64,000 nt of DNA, taken from positions 78,168-142,167 of the forward strand of contig NZ_LMUF01000075.1 of assembly GCF_009766085.1 (NCBI RefSeq), written 5' to 3'. Shown here piece after piece: positions 44,398 through 53,899 of this stretch. The stretch is from Burkholderia sp. S171 (GTDB lineage Bacteria > Pseudomonadota > Gammaproteobacteria > Burkholderiales > Burkholderiaceae). A program made the translations under genes and the position numbers. The notes under the pieces were generated by a model. It was given only the letters and a program-made list of their open reading frames with translations. It was not told where the DNA came from and did not search any database. Within the stretch, counting starts at the first letter, position 1; each line of letters starts with the position of its first letter.

Positions 44398-45786
44398 ATG
44401 TCCGATACCCGTCCCGATACCCTCTTCGCCCTCACCGCCTTGTCACCGCTCGACGGTCGCTACGCTGCCAAAACCGAGGCGCTGCGCGAATGGCTATCCG
44501 AATACGCCTTCATGAAGCATCGCGTGAAAGTGGAGATTCACTGGCTGATCGCGTTGTCGCAGGCGGGATTCGATGAAGTCCCGGCCTTTTCCGCCGACTC
44601 CGAAGATTTCCTTCTGCAACTCGCCGAGCGTTTCACCGCTCACGATGCCGCGCGCATCAAGGACATCGAAAAGGTCACGAATCACGACGTGAAAGCGGTT
44701 GAGTACTGGCTGAAGGAATCGGTGAAAGGACAGCCGGAACTCGAGCGCGCCAGCGAGTTCATCCACTTTGCGTGTACGTCGGAAGATATCAACAACACGT
44801 CGCACGGCATGATGATCGCGGGCGCCCGTGAGCATGTGCTGCTGCCCGCGCTGCAGTCGGTGCATGAACGCCTTGTGAAACTGGCTCACGCGAACGCCGC
44901 GCAGCCCATGCTGTCACGCACGCACGGTCAGCCGGCCAGTCCCACCACGCTCGGCAAGGAAATGGCGAACGTGGCGGCGCGGCTGCAAAACGCGATCGAG
45001 CGGATTGCCGAAGTGCCTATTCTCGCGAAGATGAACGGCGCGGTCGGTAACTTCAATGCGCATTTGTCGGCGTATCCAGAGTTCGATTGGGAAGTGTTCT
45101 CGGAAAGCGTGGTGGAAGATCGCCTGAAACTTACGTTCAATCCGTACACCATTCAGATTGAACCGCACGATTACATGGCCGAGCTCTTCGATGCCATCAC
45201 GCGTGCCAATACCATTCTTCTGGATCTGGATCGCGATGTGTGGGGCTACATCTCGGTTGGCTATTTCAAGCAGCGGACGAAGGCGGGTGAGATCGGGTCA
45301 TCGACCATGCCGCACAAGGTCAATCCTATCGACTTTGAAAATTCGGAAGGCAATCTGGGAATGGCTAACGCCATGCTGCGCCATCTCGCCGATAAACTCC
45401 CCATCTCGCGCTGGCAGCGCGACCTCACGGACTCGACCGTGCTGCGTAACATTGGCGTTGGATTTGGGTATTCGCTGCTCTCATACGACTCGCTGATTCG
45501 CGGACTGGACAAGCTGGAAGTGAATCCGGCGCGTCTGAATGAAGATCTGGATAACTGCTGGGAAGTGCTGGCCGAGCCGGTGCAAACGGTCATGCGTAGA
45601 TACGGCGTGGAGAATCCGTACGAGCAGTTGAAGGAACTGACGCGCGGTAAAGGCATTACGCGCGAAGGCTTGCAGACGTTTATCAAGGGACTGGCTATTC
45701 CCAATGACGCCAAGGACCTGCTTCTCGCCATGACGCCGCATTCATATGTGGGTAAAGCGGTGGAACTGGCGAAACGTATCAAGTAA
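44398..45786 (+). CDS. purB: Adenylosuccinate lyase
   Basis: A 462-residue enzyme of purine synthesis, splitting both SAICAR and adenylosuccinate to release fumarate. The N-terminus LTALSPLDGRYAAKTEALREW, the HFACTSEDINNTSHGMM segment and the fumarase-superfamily signature GSSTMPHKVNPIDFE (about 300-314) are clear. The ATG at 44398 gives the normal length. It is divergent from the toxin-antitoxin pair and is followed by a strong hairpin. Confidence 0.96.
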   Translation: MSDTRPDTLFALTALSPLDGRYAAKTEALREWLSEYAFMKHRVKVEIHWLIALSQAGFDEVPAFSADSEDFLLQLAERFTAHDAARIKDIEKVTNHDVKAVEYWLKESVKGQPELERASEFIHFACTSEDINNTSHGMMIAGAREHVLLPALQSVHERLVKLAHANAAQPMLSRTHGQPASPTTLGKEMANVAARLQNAIERIAEVPILAKMNGAVGNFNAHLSAYPEFDWEVFSESVVEDRLKLTFNPYTIQIEPHDYMAELFDAITRANTILLDLDRDVWGYISVGYFKQRTKAGEIGSSTMPHKVNPIDFENSEGNLGMANAMLRHLADKLPISRWQRDLTDSTVLRNIGVGFGYSLLSYDSLIRGLDKLEVNPARLNEDLDNCWEVLAEPVQTVMRRYGVENPYEQLKELTRGKGITREGLQTFIKGLAIPNDAKDLLLAMTPHSYVGKAVELAKRIK

Positions 45787-45817
45787 TTCACTGCACGGTT
45801 TCATGGAATGAACATGA

Positions 45818-45856
45818 ATGCAAAGGCCGTTCGATAACCTCGAACGGCCTTTGCAT
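45818..45856. terminator. Strong bidirectional terminator hairpin
   Basis: ATGCAAAGGCCGTTCGA (45818-45834) pairs perfectly with TCGAACGGCCTTTGCAT (45840-45856) around TAACC. It separates purB (plus) from the small adhesin-like gene (minus), which are convergent. Confidence 0.8.
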
Positions 45857-45900
45857 TTCGCGTGTCACAGGAGGCTGGCCGCTGCGCGAAACGCCTGCTG

Positions 45901-46830
45901 TCAATGCACTTCGACTCTCACCGCGTGCTCAACCAGCAGTTCGGTGTTCGCGGTCGAATGCTCGACCACGTTATAAAGCACCCCGCCGACCTCCGCCGTG
46001 CCGTGATGATGCCAGTCGCCATCGATCAAACCTGGAACATGCGAGCTGGTCAGATCCACGGAATCGCCTTCCTTCCCGTTCACAATGAGCTGATGTTTTC
46101 CGTCGTCGATGAACAGGTCTTGCTCGCCCAGACTAAGCACATCTGCTAGCGAGAGCACCAGCGCGTTATGTTGTCCGCCAAGGTCGAAACCGCCAATGCC
46201 AGGAACGTGCGCAAGCGATGAACGGTCCGTGAGCGCGCTCAGGTCGAGAACCTGATGGTCGCCCTGAAAAGCGAGCATATCGAAGCCCTTTCCGCTGTCG
46301 GGATGCGACGCCAGTTGCCTGACGTAGGCCTGTGGATCAGCGTCCGGTTGGCCAACGGCGCGAACATTGTTGTCCCCTTCCGCGTTGTCCATGAACGCCT
46401 GAGCGGCTTGCGTGCGAAACGCATTCGCCGGGAAATACGGCAACCCGCTGTTCTCCGGCGAATGATTGAAAAGCGACGACTCATTACTCTGCAATGGAGC
46501 GTCCTGGTAGCGCTGCGCTGAATGACTGGACGCTTCCACGGTAACGGGGAAATAACTGGTTGCAATCTTCGCGCCGTACTGACCCGCTTGCACGGCTGAC
46601 AGATCGTGAATGCCATCGAAAAGCGGCGTTGAAAGTTGCAACGTCCAGTTGCCCTGACCGTTCGCTGCGACCACGCCGAGTAGCGTTGTGCCGTCGTACA
46701 CGTCAATAGTTGCGAACGGTTCGGTCTTACCCGTAATCAGCGGGATTTCGTTATTGATGGTGCCGCCGCTTGCTGCGCCATCTACACTCGTTATGCCCGT
46801 CTGGGGTTCAATGTCAAACTCAGAAGCCAT
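45901..46830 (-). CDS. Small Ig-like surface protein, short paralogue of the 1803-residue protein
   Basis: A 309-residue protein built from the two ends of its giant neighbour. Residues about 10-105 form one bacterial Ig-like domain (GITSVDGAASGGTINNEIPL and VYDGTTLLGVVAANGQGNW). A 75-residue linker follows. The last 121 residues match the C-terminus of the protein encoded at 47357-52768 at about 77 positions by hand alignment. That module contains DVLSLGEQDLF, LIVNGKEGDSVDL and TELLVEHAVRVEVH. There is no Sec signal, so export by a type I-like route is likely, as inferred for large Ig-like adhesins. AAAGGAA before the ATG at 46830 sets the start. The function is unknown. Confidence 0.75.
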   Translation of the reverse strand: MASEFDIEPQTGITSVDGAASGGTINNEIPLITGKTEPFATIDVYDGTTLLGVVAANGQGNWTLQLSTPLFDGIHDLSAVQAGQYGAKIATSYFPVTVEASSHSAQRYQDAPLQSNESSLFNHSPENSGLPYFPANAFRTQAAQAFMDNAEGDNNVRAVGQPDADPQAYVRQLASHPDSGKGFDMLAFQGDHQVLDLSALTDRSSLAHVPGIGGFDLGGQHNALVLSLADVLSLGEQDLFIDDGKHQLIVNGKEGDSVDLTSSHVPGLIDGDWHHHGTAEVGGVLYNVVEHSTANTELLVEHAVRVEVH

Positions 46831-47262
46831 TTTGCGTATTCCTTTGGTTAAGACCAGAGTACGGCACTTAGCTTGGTATTCATCGGTTGGCGAACGCAAT
46901 AAATGGTTGTCCCGCGGTCGTTGATTCACAACCTGAAATAGCTCAACGCGCTAAGCTTTACACCTCCAATATGGCGCACTTGCGGAGAAAAGTAATTATT
47001 TTTCAGTGTCAGTTTTTCAAACCATACGGATAACGAAACTATTTTATAGATTGATAGCGGGTTGAGGCTGCCACAACAATTCATTCATATGGAGTCTATA
47101 GCGCGGTGCTAAACGCAATCTGATCTATTCCAACTATGAAGCCATGTATTGCGGTTCGCGGCATGTAACGTCTATCTTGGTACGAGTGGGCATAAGAGGC
47201 TCGGCTAGTTTTTCGACTAGCGTTGCGCTACTCAAACTCCCAAATTGCTTACGCTTGCGCAA
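46831..47262. other. AT-richer upstream region of the small adhesin-like gene
   Basis: No gene is seen in these 432 bases. The base composition is clearly lower in GC than flanking genes (for example 46980-47060). It should contain the promoter of the minus-strand gene. A short hairpin, GGCTAG-TTTTTCGA-CTAGC, lies near 47213-47231 (approximate). Confidence 0.4.
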
Positions 47263-47265
47263 TAA

Positions 47266-47346
47266 AAAAGCCGTTTCAGAAACTTCCTGAAACGGCTTTT
47301 CTTGCTGCTTTCAAACAGCCCGCTTTCCTCACTTGGCGAAAGCGGG
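47266..47346 (-). terminator. Tandem hairpins terminating the giant adhesin gene
   Basis: CCCGCTTTC (47319-47327) pairs with GAAAGCGGG (47338-47346). Further on in the minus direction, AAAAGCCGTTTCAG (47266-47279) pairs with CTGAAACGGCTTTT (47287-47300). On the minus strand this second stem is followed by a T-rich run. Confidence 0.75.
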
Positions 47347-47356
47347 TTTTACTCCT

Positions 47357-50300
47357 TTAATGCACAACAACCTGCACGCCTTGCTGAACCAGCAATTCGG
47401 TATGTGCGCCGGCGTGTTCGTACACGTTGTACGTTACGCCGCCGACATCCGCCGTGCCGTGTGCCTGCCACTCGCCATCAGCCAGACCCGCAACATGCGA
47501 GTTCGACAGATCGACCTCGTCGCCTTCCTTGCCGTTCACCATCATCTGCTTGTTGCCGTCCTTCTGGAACAGGTCGGTTTCGCCCAGATTCAGCACGTCA
47601 ACCAGCGACAGCTTCAGCGTGTTGTGCTGACCGCCCAGGTCGATCACTTCGATACCCGAAATCTTCGCCGCCGCCGTCTGGCCGGTGAGCGAGGTCAAGT
47701 CGAGAACCTGATGGTCGCCCGTCAGGTGCAGCGTGTTCACGGCAGGCGCTGCGCTTGTTGCGTCGACCGGATGCACCGTGCTGCCCTCAATGTGAGCAGT
47801 GGTTTCCTTGAAGTAGACCGTTGGGTCTACGTTCAAATCTACAGTGTCATGGCCGCTGATTCCCTTGAAGGCCTGATGATCCTCTACGACCGTGTGTTGC
47901 GACGTAGCACTGCTGGAAGGGTCGATTGCGACATTGCTAGCTTGAACCGAATGATCAGTTGCGTCGGTGCTAGCTAACGAACTCGCGTCACCGGAGTGAT
48001 CAGCATTTAAGTCCATGGAGGCTATCGCCTTTATCGTCGTCCCTGACGTTATCGCCGACACATTGGACAGGGTTCCATAAGCGTTACTATTGGCCATGGC
48101 CCGCATTTGGGCATCAGTGGTGCTGTAAATAAGAGTACTGTTAGGCCCGCCGAAGAGGTCCGTCAAACTCCAGTAGAAGTTATATATGCCACCCGTTATA
48201 TAACCGAGGTTGTACACCGTAAGAATCGTACCTGAACCTTGACTTACCGCCCACGTGGTATTGTTGTTATTTTTCGCTGCACCCGAGCAATCCATAAAGA
48301 GGTAGCCCAACTGCGGAACGGCAATTCCGGTGAAATCGAAAGTCATCATGTAGCCATTATTCCCATTCACCAGCATGTTTTCAAAGCGCACCGTACCGCC
48401 GTGCCCCGTGCTCGCCTCGTAAAACGAATATGCCGCTGACGGCAAGGACATGCCAGCGCTATTCACCACTTTAGCCGTATAGGTATGGGTTCCCGGCGCC
48501 ACCCCTGAATCGTTGTACGACCACGTGTTTCCGACCATGGTCCCGGTCCCGCTCAGTTGCACACCGTCCCGATAGACAACAAGCGTTTCGCCAGCAAGCA
48601 ACGGCGACGACACCGTGCCGTGAACCACCGGCGATGAGTCATACGTTGAACCACCCGCCGGAATATTGGCGCCGGTCGTGTGATCCGTCAGGCTGGCGAT
48701 TGAGACGGTTTCGGTAGGGACAACCGGAGCCGGCGAAGCCTCGGTGAACGAATACGGACTCGAGAGCTGACCATCACCCGCTGCGTTCCGAACTTTCGCG
48801 TAATAGGTATGACTTCCCGCGCCCACGTTCGAATCGTTGAACGTCCAGCTGGTTCCCGACACGGTGGCCGTGCCAAGAGTCATGCCGTCGCGGTACACCG
48901 TAATGCTCTCGCCACCAAGCAACGAAGAAGACACCGAGCCGTGAACCACCGGCGATGTGTCGCTGGTCGATCCACCTGCCGGAATATTGGCGCCGGACGT
49001 GTGATCCGTCAGGCCGGTGATTGCCACGGTTTCAAGCGGGGCAACAGGGACTGACGAAGCCTCGGTGAACGTAAATGTGGTTGAGCGCGGACCAGCGCCG
49101 GCTGAGTTCTCCACTTGGGCGTAATAGCTGTGGCTTCCTACACCCACGTTCGAGTCGTCAAAACTCCAAGTTAAACCCGTTATCTTGGCGTTGCCGACCT
49201 TCTGTCCGTCACGATAAACCGCCAAGGTCTCGCCGGTGAGCAACGCAGAAGACAACGTGCCCATTGGCGACGGCGTTGTATCTTTCGTTGAACTGCCCGC
49301 AGGTATTGCCGAGTTCAGATTGTGGTCCCACAGGCCGGTGATTGAGACGGTTTCAAGCGGGAGAACAGGGCCTGGGCTGACCTCGTTGATGATAACGGTA
49401 TTTGACGTCGGTCCTGCTCCGCCGTTACCTTCAACACGCGCCTGGTAGGTGTGCGATCCAACCGCCAAGCCCGAATCCTGGAACGTCCAGCTAGTGCCGT
49501 TCACGGTCGCGGCACCCTTGTTGGCGCCGTCGCGCCAGATGATTACTTGCTCACCAGCGAGCAGTGGCGACGAGATAGTGCCGTGAAGCACCGGCGACGT
49601 GTCACTGGTCGATCCGCCTGCCGGAATATTGGCGCCGGACGTGTGATCGTTCAGGCTCGTGATCGTGGTGGTTTCGGTGGGGGCTACAGGTGACACTGTG
49701 AAAGTGAACGCGGCCGGATCCGACTTCGGACCTGTAGTGCCCGCTGCATTCGTGTCCGTGACAGTAATGCTGTGCGCGCCGCTGGAGAGATCGCTGGTCG
49801 GCGTGAACGTCCACTTGCCGTCCGTGCCAATCTTGGCTGAGCCAATCGCCGTCGCACCGTCGTACACCGTGATGATGTCGCCTGCCGTGCCTGCGCCGCT
49901 GATATGCGGATGGCCATCAGTCGTGGTCGAGCCTGCGGGAATTGACGCACCGCTGTCGTCGGTCAGGACCGGAACGGGCGGTTTCGCGGGTGTGGAAGTA
50001 TCAATGGTGACGCTGGTCGACGGCGACATATTGCTCGCGGTGCCTGCCGGATTCGTATCCGTCACGGCAAAGACGTGACCGCCCGGGGTCATGTCGCTCG
50101 TTGGCGTGAATGTCCACGTGCCGTTCTGTGCAACGATTGCCGTGCCAATAGCTTTGCCGTTGTCATACACAGTGATCGTGTCGCCGGCCGTACCCTTGCC
50201 ATTGATATGCGGATGCGCGTCAGACGTCGTGCTGCCCGCCGGAATAGCCGCACCGCTGTCATTCGTCAGCGTGGGCGCAGGCGGCGTGGCCGGTGCGAGC

Positions 50301-52768
50301 GCGACCTCATTGAACGAGTACGGCGCCGAAAATGCACTGCTGCCAGCGCTGTTTTCTACTCGCGCTTGGTAAGCGTGACTTCCCATCCCAATAGGAACTG
50401 TTTGCTGGAAAGTCCAATATTGACCATTCATAACTACCGAGCCAACTTTCGCGCCGTCAAGGTACACAAAAATCGTCTCACCTGCTGCCAACGCCGGGGA
50501 CACGTAGCCCAATAGCGACGGCAGTGGGTCTGATATCGAAGCGCCGCTAGGAACATTCCCCCCCGTTGTATGATCGGTGATGGTGGTAATAGTAACGCTT
50601 TCGGTCGGGATCGATATTGCCCCGAAGGTGAACGGAACCGAATCCGAGTGCGGTCCCGTCGTGCCTGCTGCATTCGTGTCCGTGACAGAAATGCTGTGCG
50701 CGCCGCCGGACATATCCGTGGCCGGCTTGAACGTCCACTTCCCGTCGTCACCAATTTTGGCCGAACCAATTGGGGTCGCGCCGTCGTACACCGTGATGAT
50801 GTCGCCTGCCTTGCCCGTGCCGCTGATGTTCGGGTGACCGTCAGTCGTGGTAGAGCCCGCGGGAATTGAAAGGCCGCCGTCGTCGGTCAGGATTGGGGTG
50901 GCCGGCTTGGCCGGCACGCTGGAGTCGATCGCAAAGGTCCAGTGGTTGGAATGCGCGCTCTCCGTACCTGCGGCATTCTTCTGAGTCGCGCTGATATCGT
51001 GCAGACCTTCCGCAAAAGACGGGTTCTCAAAGCTCCATTTGCCATTTCCTGCAGCGACCGCTGAACCGATCAGAATAATTCCGTCATACACATACACGAC
51101 ACTGCCCCCAACGGCCTTACCGTTGATGACCACGTCCGGCGACGGCACGATCCCGCCTATAGGAATAGACGGGACAATCGGGTTATCGCCGAGCCAATCA
51201 GTCGCGTTAGTAATGACCGGGGCGCTGGGAACGGTTGTGTCTACCGTGAACGAGATGTCCGTGGAATGGCCGCTCGTGCCCTTCGAGTTGGTCTCGGTGG
51301 CGTAAATGTCATGTGGACCGTCCAGCAATGCCGTGGTCGGTGTGAACTTCCATACGCCGCCTGCGGGAACCGTGAGCGTACCCAGCACGATCGCGCCGTC
51401 ATACACAGTGATTACGTCACCTGCAACGCCCTTTCCGTTCAGCGTAGGCTTCGGGTCGTCCGTGGTCATGTTGTTGGTGATCGGACCGGTGATTGCGCCC
51501 ACCGCGTCAACCAGGCTGGTGATGATCGGCGCTGACGGTGCCACGCTGTTGATGACCAGGCTGTCTGGGTCCGAATGTTCGCTCGACGTGCCGGCCGGAT
51601 TCGTGTCGGTGACCGTGATGGGATGCGTGCCGTTGGACAAGTCCGTGGTCGGCTTGAATGACCACTCGCCGTCCGGCTGGACAATCGCCGTGCCAATAGG
51701 GGTATCGCCGTCAAACACTGTAACGGTGTGGCCAGGTGTGCCCTCGCCGCTGATGATTGGGTGTGCGTCAGAGGTTGTGCTGCCCGAAGGAATCACGTGA
51801 CCGCTGTCATCCGTCATGACCGGCAGGGCAGGCTTCGGTGGGACGGTTGTGTCTACGTTCACGTTGATTGGCACCGAAGGCGTGCTCGGTGTGCCGGCCG
51901 GATTCGTTTCAATCACCACGATTGCGTTCGGGCCGTCAGGCAGCTTCGGCGAAGGCGTGAACGACCAGTCGCCGTTCGAAGGAATGATGAGCGAACCAAT
52001 AGGCGTGTCGTTGTCGTACACCGTGATGGTGTCGCCCGGCGTGCCTTTGCCGCTAATGTCCGGCGTTGCGTCGTTCGTCGGCGTGCCCGGGACAATCGGC
52101 TGGCCCGTGGTGTCGTTGGTCACGACCGGAACAGGCGTGGCCGGCGTGGTGGTGTCGACCTTGAAGCTGATGTCGGTCGAGGGACCACTCGCGCCTGCCG
52201 AATTGGTTTGCGTCGCGTAGATGTCATGCGCGCCGTCGGTCAGCGGCGTGGCCGGCTGAACACTCCATTTCCCGTCTGCGCCAACCGTGGTCGAACCGAT
52301 CGGCTTCGAGCCGTCATAGACGATGACTACGTTGCCGGCCACGCCCGTGCCTGTCAGCACAGGACGCGTGTCGTCCGTTACCGTGCCATTCTTGATAGGG
52401 CCGGTGATGGTGCCTACGTTGTCCGTCAATGCCGTGATGACCGGCGCTGCGGGTGCGACTACCGTAGTCGCGATCGACACGGTCAAGGGTACTGACGACG
52501 CGCCAATGTTACCGGCCGTGTCAGCCGCAATAGCGATGAAATTATGCGTGCCGCCCTTCAGGGTCGCGGTGGTTGCGAACGACCAGGTGCCGTCCGCGCC
52601 GACCGTGGCCGAGCCGAGCAGCTTGACGCCGTCATAAACCTTGACGATGTCACCCGCGTCAGCCTTGCCGGTAATGACCGGCTGCGCGCTGCTTGCCGTG
52701 CCGCCGCTTACGGCCCCGCCAACGGAAGTGATGACCGCCTGGGACGGATCGATTGTTTGAAGTGCCAT
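47357..52768 (-). CDS. Giant multi-Ig-domain surface protein / adhesin
   Basis: A 1803-residue protein with no Sec signal (it starts MALQTIDPSQAVITSVGG). About fourteen Ig-like domains of 100-108 residues fill residues 1-1457. Nine are type A (SDAHPxISGxGTAGDxITVYDG, with WTFTPT and AHDIYATxTN). Five are type B (TDHTSGANIPAGGSTSDTSP, with VYRDG and GSHTYYAKVxN). Type B are the eighth and the eleventh to fourteenth. The C-terminus (about 1458-1803) holds a unique segment with one Cys (YLFMDCSGAAKN) and the 121-residue end module DVLNLGETDLF, MMVNGKEGDEVDL and TELLVQQGVQVVVH. No RTX nonapeptides are seen. The architecture suggests a type I-secreted adhesin; no transporter genes are in the window. 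AAAAGGTAATGAC before the ATG supports the start. Confidence 0.85.
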   Translation of the reverse strand: MALQTIDPSQAVITSVGGAVSGGTASSAQPVITGKADAGDIVKVYDGVKLLGSATVGADGTWSFATTATLKGGTHNFIAIAADTAGNIGASSVPLTVSIATTVVAPAAPVITALTDNVGTITGPIKNGTVTDDTRPVLTGTGVAGNVVIVYDGSKPIGSTTVGADGKWSVQPATPLTDGAHDIYATQTNSAGASGPSTDISFKVDTTTPATPVPVVTNDTTGQPIVPGTPTNDATPDISGKGTPGDTITVYDNDTPIGSLIIPSNGDWSFTPSPKLPDGPNAIVVIETNPAGTPSTPSVPINVNVDTTVPPKPALPVMTDDSGHVIPSGSTTSDAHPIISGEGTPGHTVTVFDGDTPIGTAIVQPDGEWSFKPTTDLSNGTHPITVTDTNPAGTSSEHSDPDSLVINSVAPSAPIITSLVDAVGAITGPITNNMTTDDPKPTLNGKGVAGDVITVYDGAIVLGTLTVPAGGVWKFTPTTALLDGPHDIYATETNSKGTSGHSTDISFTVDTTVPSAPVITNATDWLGDNPIVPSIPIGGIVPSPDVVINGKAVGGSVVYVYDGIILIGSAVAAGNGKWSFENPSFAEGLHDISATQKNAAGTESAHSNHWTFAIDSSVPAKPATPILTDDGGLSIPAGSTTTDGHPNISGTGKAGDIITVYDGATPIGSAKIGDDGKWTFKPATDMSGGAHSISVTDTNAAGTTGPHSDSVPFTFGAISIPTESVTITTITDHTTGGNVPSGASISDPLPSLLGYVSPALAAGETIFVYLDGAKVGSVVMNGQYWTFQQTVPIGMGSHAYQARVENSAGSSAFSAPYSFNEVALAPATPPAPTLTNDSGAAIPAGSTTSDAHPHINGKGTAGDTITVYDNGKAIGTAIVAQNGTWTFTPTSDMTPGGHVFAVTDTNPAGTASNMSPSTSVTIDTSTPAKPPVPVLTDDSGASIPAGSTTTDGHPHISGAGTAGDIITVYDGATAIGSAKIGTDGKWTFTPTSDLSSGAHSITVTDTNAAGTTGPKSDPAAFTFTVSPVAPTETTTITSLNDHTSGANIPAGGSTSDTSPVLHGTISSPLLAGEQVIIWRDGANKGAATVNGTSWTFQDSGLAVGSHTYQARVEGNGGAGPTSNTVIINEVSPGPVLPLETVSITGLWDHNLNSAIPAGSSTKDTTPSPMGTLSSALLTGETLAVYRDGQKVGNAKITGLTWSFDDSNVGVGSHSYYAQVENSAGAGPRSTTFTFTEASSVPVAPLETVAITGLTDHTSGANIPAGGSTSDTSPVVHGSVSSSLLGGESITVYRDGMTLGTATVSGTSWTFNDSNVGAGSHTYYAKVRNAAGDGQLSSPYSFTEASPAPVVPTETVSIASLTDHTTGANIPAGGSTYDSSPVVHGTVSSPLLAGETLVVYRDGVQLSGTGTMVGNTWSYNDSGVAPGTHTYTAKVVNSAGMSLPSAAYSFYEASTGHGGTVRFENMLVNGNNGYMMTFDFTGIAVPQLGYLFMDCSGAAKNNNNTTWAVSQGSGTILTVYNLGYITGGIYNFYWSLTDLFGGPNSTLIYSTTDAQMRAMANSNAYGTLSNVSAITSGTTIKAIASMDLNADHSGDASSLASTDATDHSVQASNVAIDPSSSATSQHTVVEDHQAFKGISGHDTVDLNVDPTVYFKETTAHIEGSTVHPVDATSAAPAVNTLHLTGDHQVLDLTSLTGQTAAAKISGIEVIDLGGQHNTLKLSLVDVLNLGETDLFQKDGNKQMMVNGKEGDEVDLSNSHVAGLADGEWQAHGTADVGGVTYNVYEHAGAHTELLVQQGVQVVVH
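48030..49720 (-). repeat. Tandem DNA repeats of about 320 bases encoding type B Ig domains
   Basis: Consecutive type B domains are similar at DNA level. The block at 48958-49007 and the block at 49600-49649 differ at only two of fifty bases, and a related block is at about 48638-48690. Spacings are close to 320 and 642 bases, one and two repeat units. This suggests recent duplication or gene conversion within the gene. Confidence 0.65.
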
Positions 52769-53320
52769 GTCATTACCTTTTATTACATTGAGATCGAAAG
52801 GACGCGGAGCTGCGCGAGACGCCGAAATGCATCGCTCATGCGGTCCCCGGTAAACGAGTCGGATTGCGAAACATTGAGTCCCAACACGTGAAGCTGGATT
52901 CTGACCGGCAAGACGATGCAGTCCTACAGGAAAAGTCCTAAATACATGGCACAGGGAGTCGGGTGGGCAAACAAACAACTTCTTTCAGCTTGGGTAAAAC
53001 CCACGCTGAAATTTTATTTGGCAGAACAGAATCTTTAGCGCGCTCTACGTTACATGCCCACCAGTTGGCGTTCAAGCACGGTACTGAAATGGCGAATTTC
53101 TCGAATCGAGGTTCTGATAACGGTACGTCTGAGAGATTGGAGGTCTTTTCTGACTGTCTTGCGCAAGCGTTTCGCGAACAGCCTTCGCAATGTATTTTAT
53201 TGCGCGGAGGCTTCACGCATCTTGTAATGCACGGTCATACTTCTGCAGGCAGCCATGCGCTGAACAACGGACCACGCCGGGAACCAATATGCGATTGATT
53301 GAATGATCCGTCTTTGAAGA
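52769..53320. other. Upstream region of the giant adhesin gene, no gene seen
   Basis: About 550 bases without a convincing gene. The frames on either strand lack ribosome binding sites and family resemblance. The promoter and any operator of the minus-strand adhesin gene must lie here. GC content is lower than in the neighbouring metabolic genes. Confidence 0.4.
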
Positions 53321-53360
53321 AAAAAAGCGGATTCAGCATTGCACTGAACCCGCTTTTTTT
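53321..53360. terminator. Intrinsic terminator of the gluconate uptake unit
   Basis: AAAAAAGCGGATTCAG (53321-53336) pairs with CTGAACCCGCTTTTTT (from 53344), with one A-C mismatch and a seven-base loop. A and T tracts on both sides make it usable in both directions. It lies 35 bases past the gntK stop. Confidence 0.82.
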
Positions 53361-53394
53361 AAAACACCATCATATTGCCTTCTCAAGATCAAAC

Positions 53395-53889
53395 TCAGCG
53401 ACGCTTCATTTCCATCAATACGGTGTCCACAATACTTTCCGGTGTGAGCATAATATCCACTTCAATGGCTTCATCAGCTCCGGGTGGCTCCAGCGTATCA
53501 AGCTGGCTTTGCAACAATGCCGGATCGAAGAAATGGCCCTTGCGAGTCTTGATCCGTTCCTTCAACAATTCCGCCGTTCCCTTCAGGTACACGAACGTCA
53601 CGTCCTTGTCGCCGTCGCGCAGAATATCGCGGTAGACGTGCTTCAGCGCCGAACACGCATACACATGCGTGGTGCCGTCCGCCTGCTTCTGCACAATCGA
53701 AGCACGAATGGCCTTGAGCCACGGCCAGCGGTCATCGTCTGTCAGCGGAATGCCCTTGTGCATCTTGTCCTTGTTCGCCTGGCTGTGAAAACTGTCGGCA
53801 TCGGCGAAATCGCACTTCAGCCGTTCGGCCAGCATTTCGCCAATGGTGGTCTTGCCACACCCGGATACACCCATCACGATCAATATCAT
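53395..53889 (-). CDS. gntK: Gluconokinase
   Basis: A 164-residue kinase that converts gluconate to 6-phosphogluconate, feeding the Entner-Doudoroff enzymes encoded nearby. The P-loop is GVSGCGKTT (7-15), followed by ADADSFHSQANKDKMHKGIPLTDDDRWPWL, the GntK substrate region. CSALKHVYRDILR and GHFFDPALLQSQLDTLE complete the family pattern. It begins ten bases after the permease gene ends. Confidence 0.95.
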   Translation of the reverse strand: MILIVMGVSGCGKTTIGEMLAERLKCDFADADSFHSQANKDKMHKGIPLTDDDRWPWLKAIRASIVQKQADGTTHVYACSALKHVYRDILRDGDKDVTFVYLKGTAELLKERIKTRKGHFFDPALLQSQLDTLEPPGADEAIEVDIMLTPESIVDTVLMEMKRR

Positions 53890-53899
53890 CAGAATCTCC

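Noticed and set aside
47357..52768. Repeated blocks considered as a CRISPR array or intergenic satellite
   Set aside because: Units are about 320 bases, imperfect, in one open frame and translate to Ig-like domains; there are no short repeats with unique spacers.
52963..53298. 111-codon plus-strand frame upstream of the giant adhesin gene
   Set aside because: No convincing start signal or composition, and it lies where the adhesin promoter must be.
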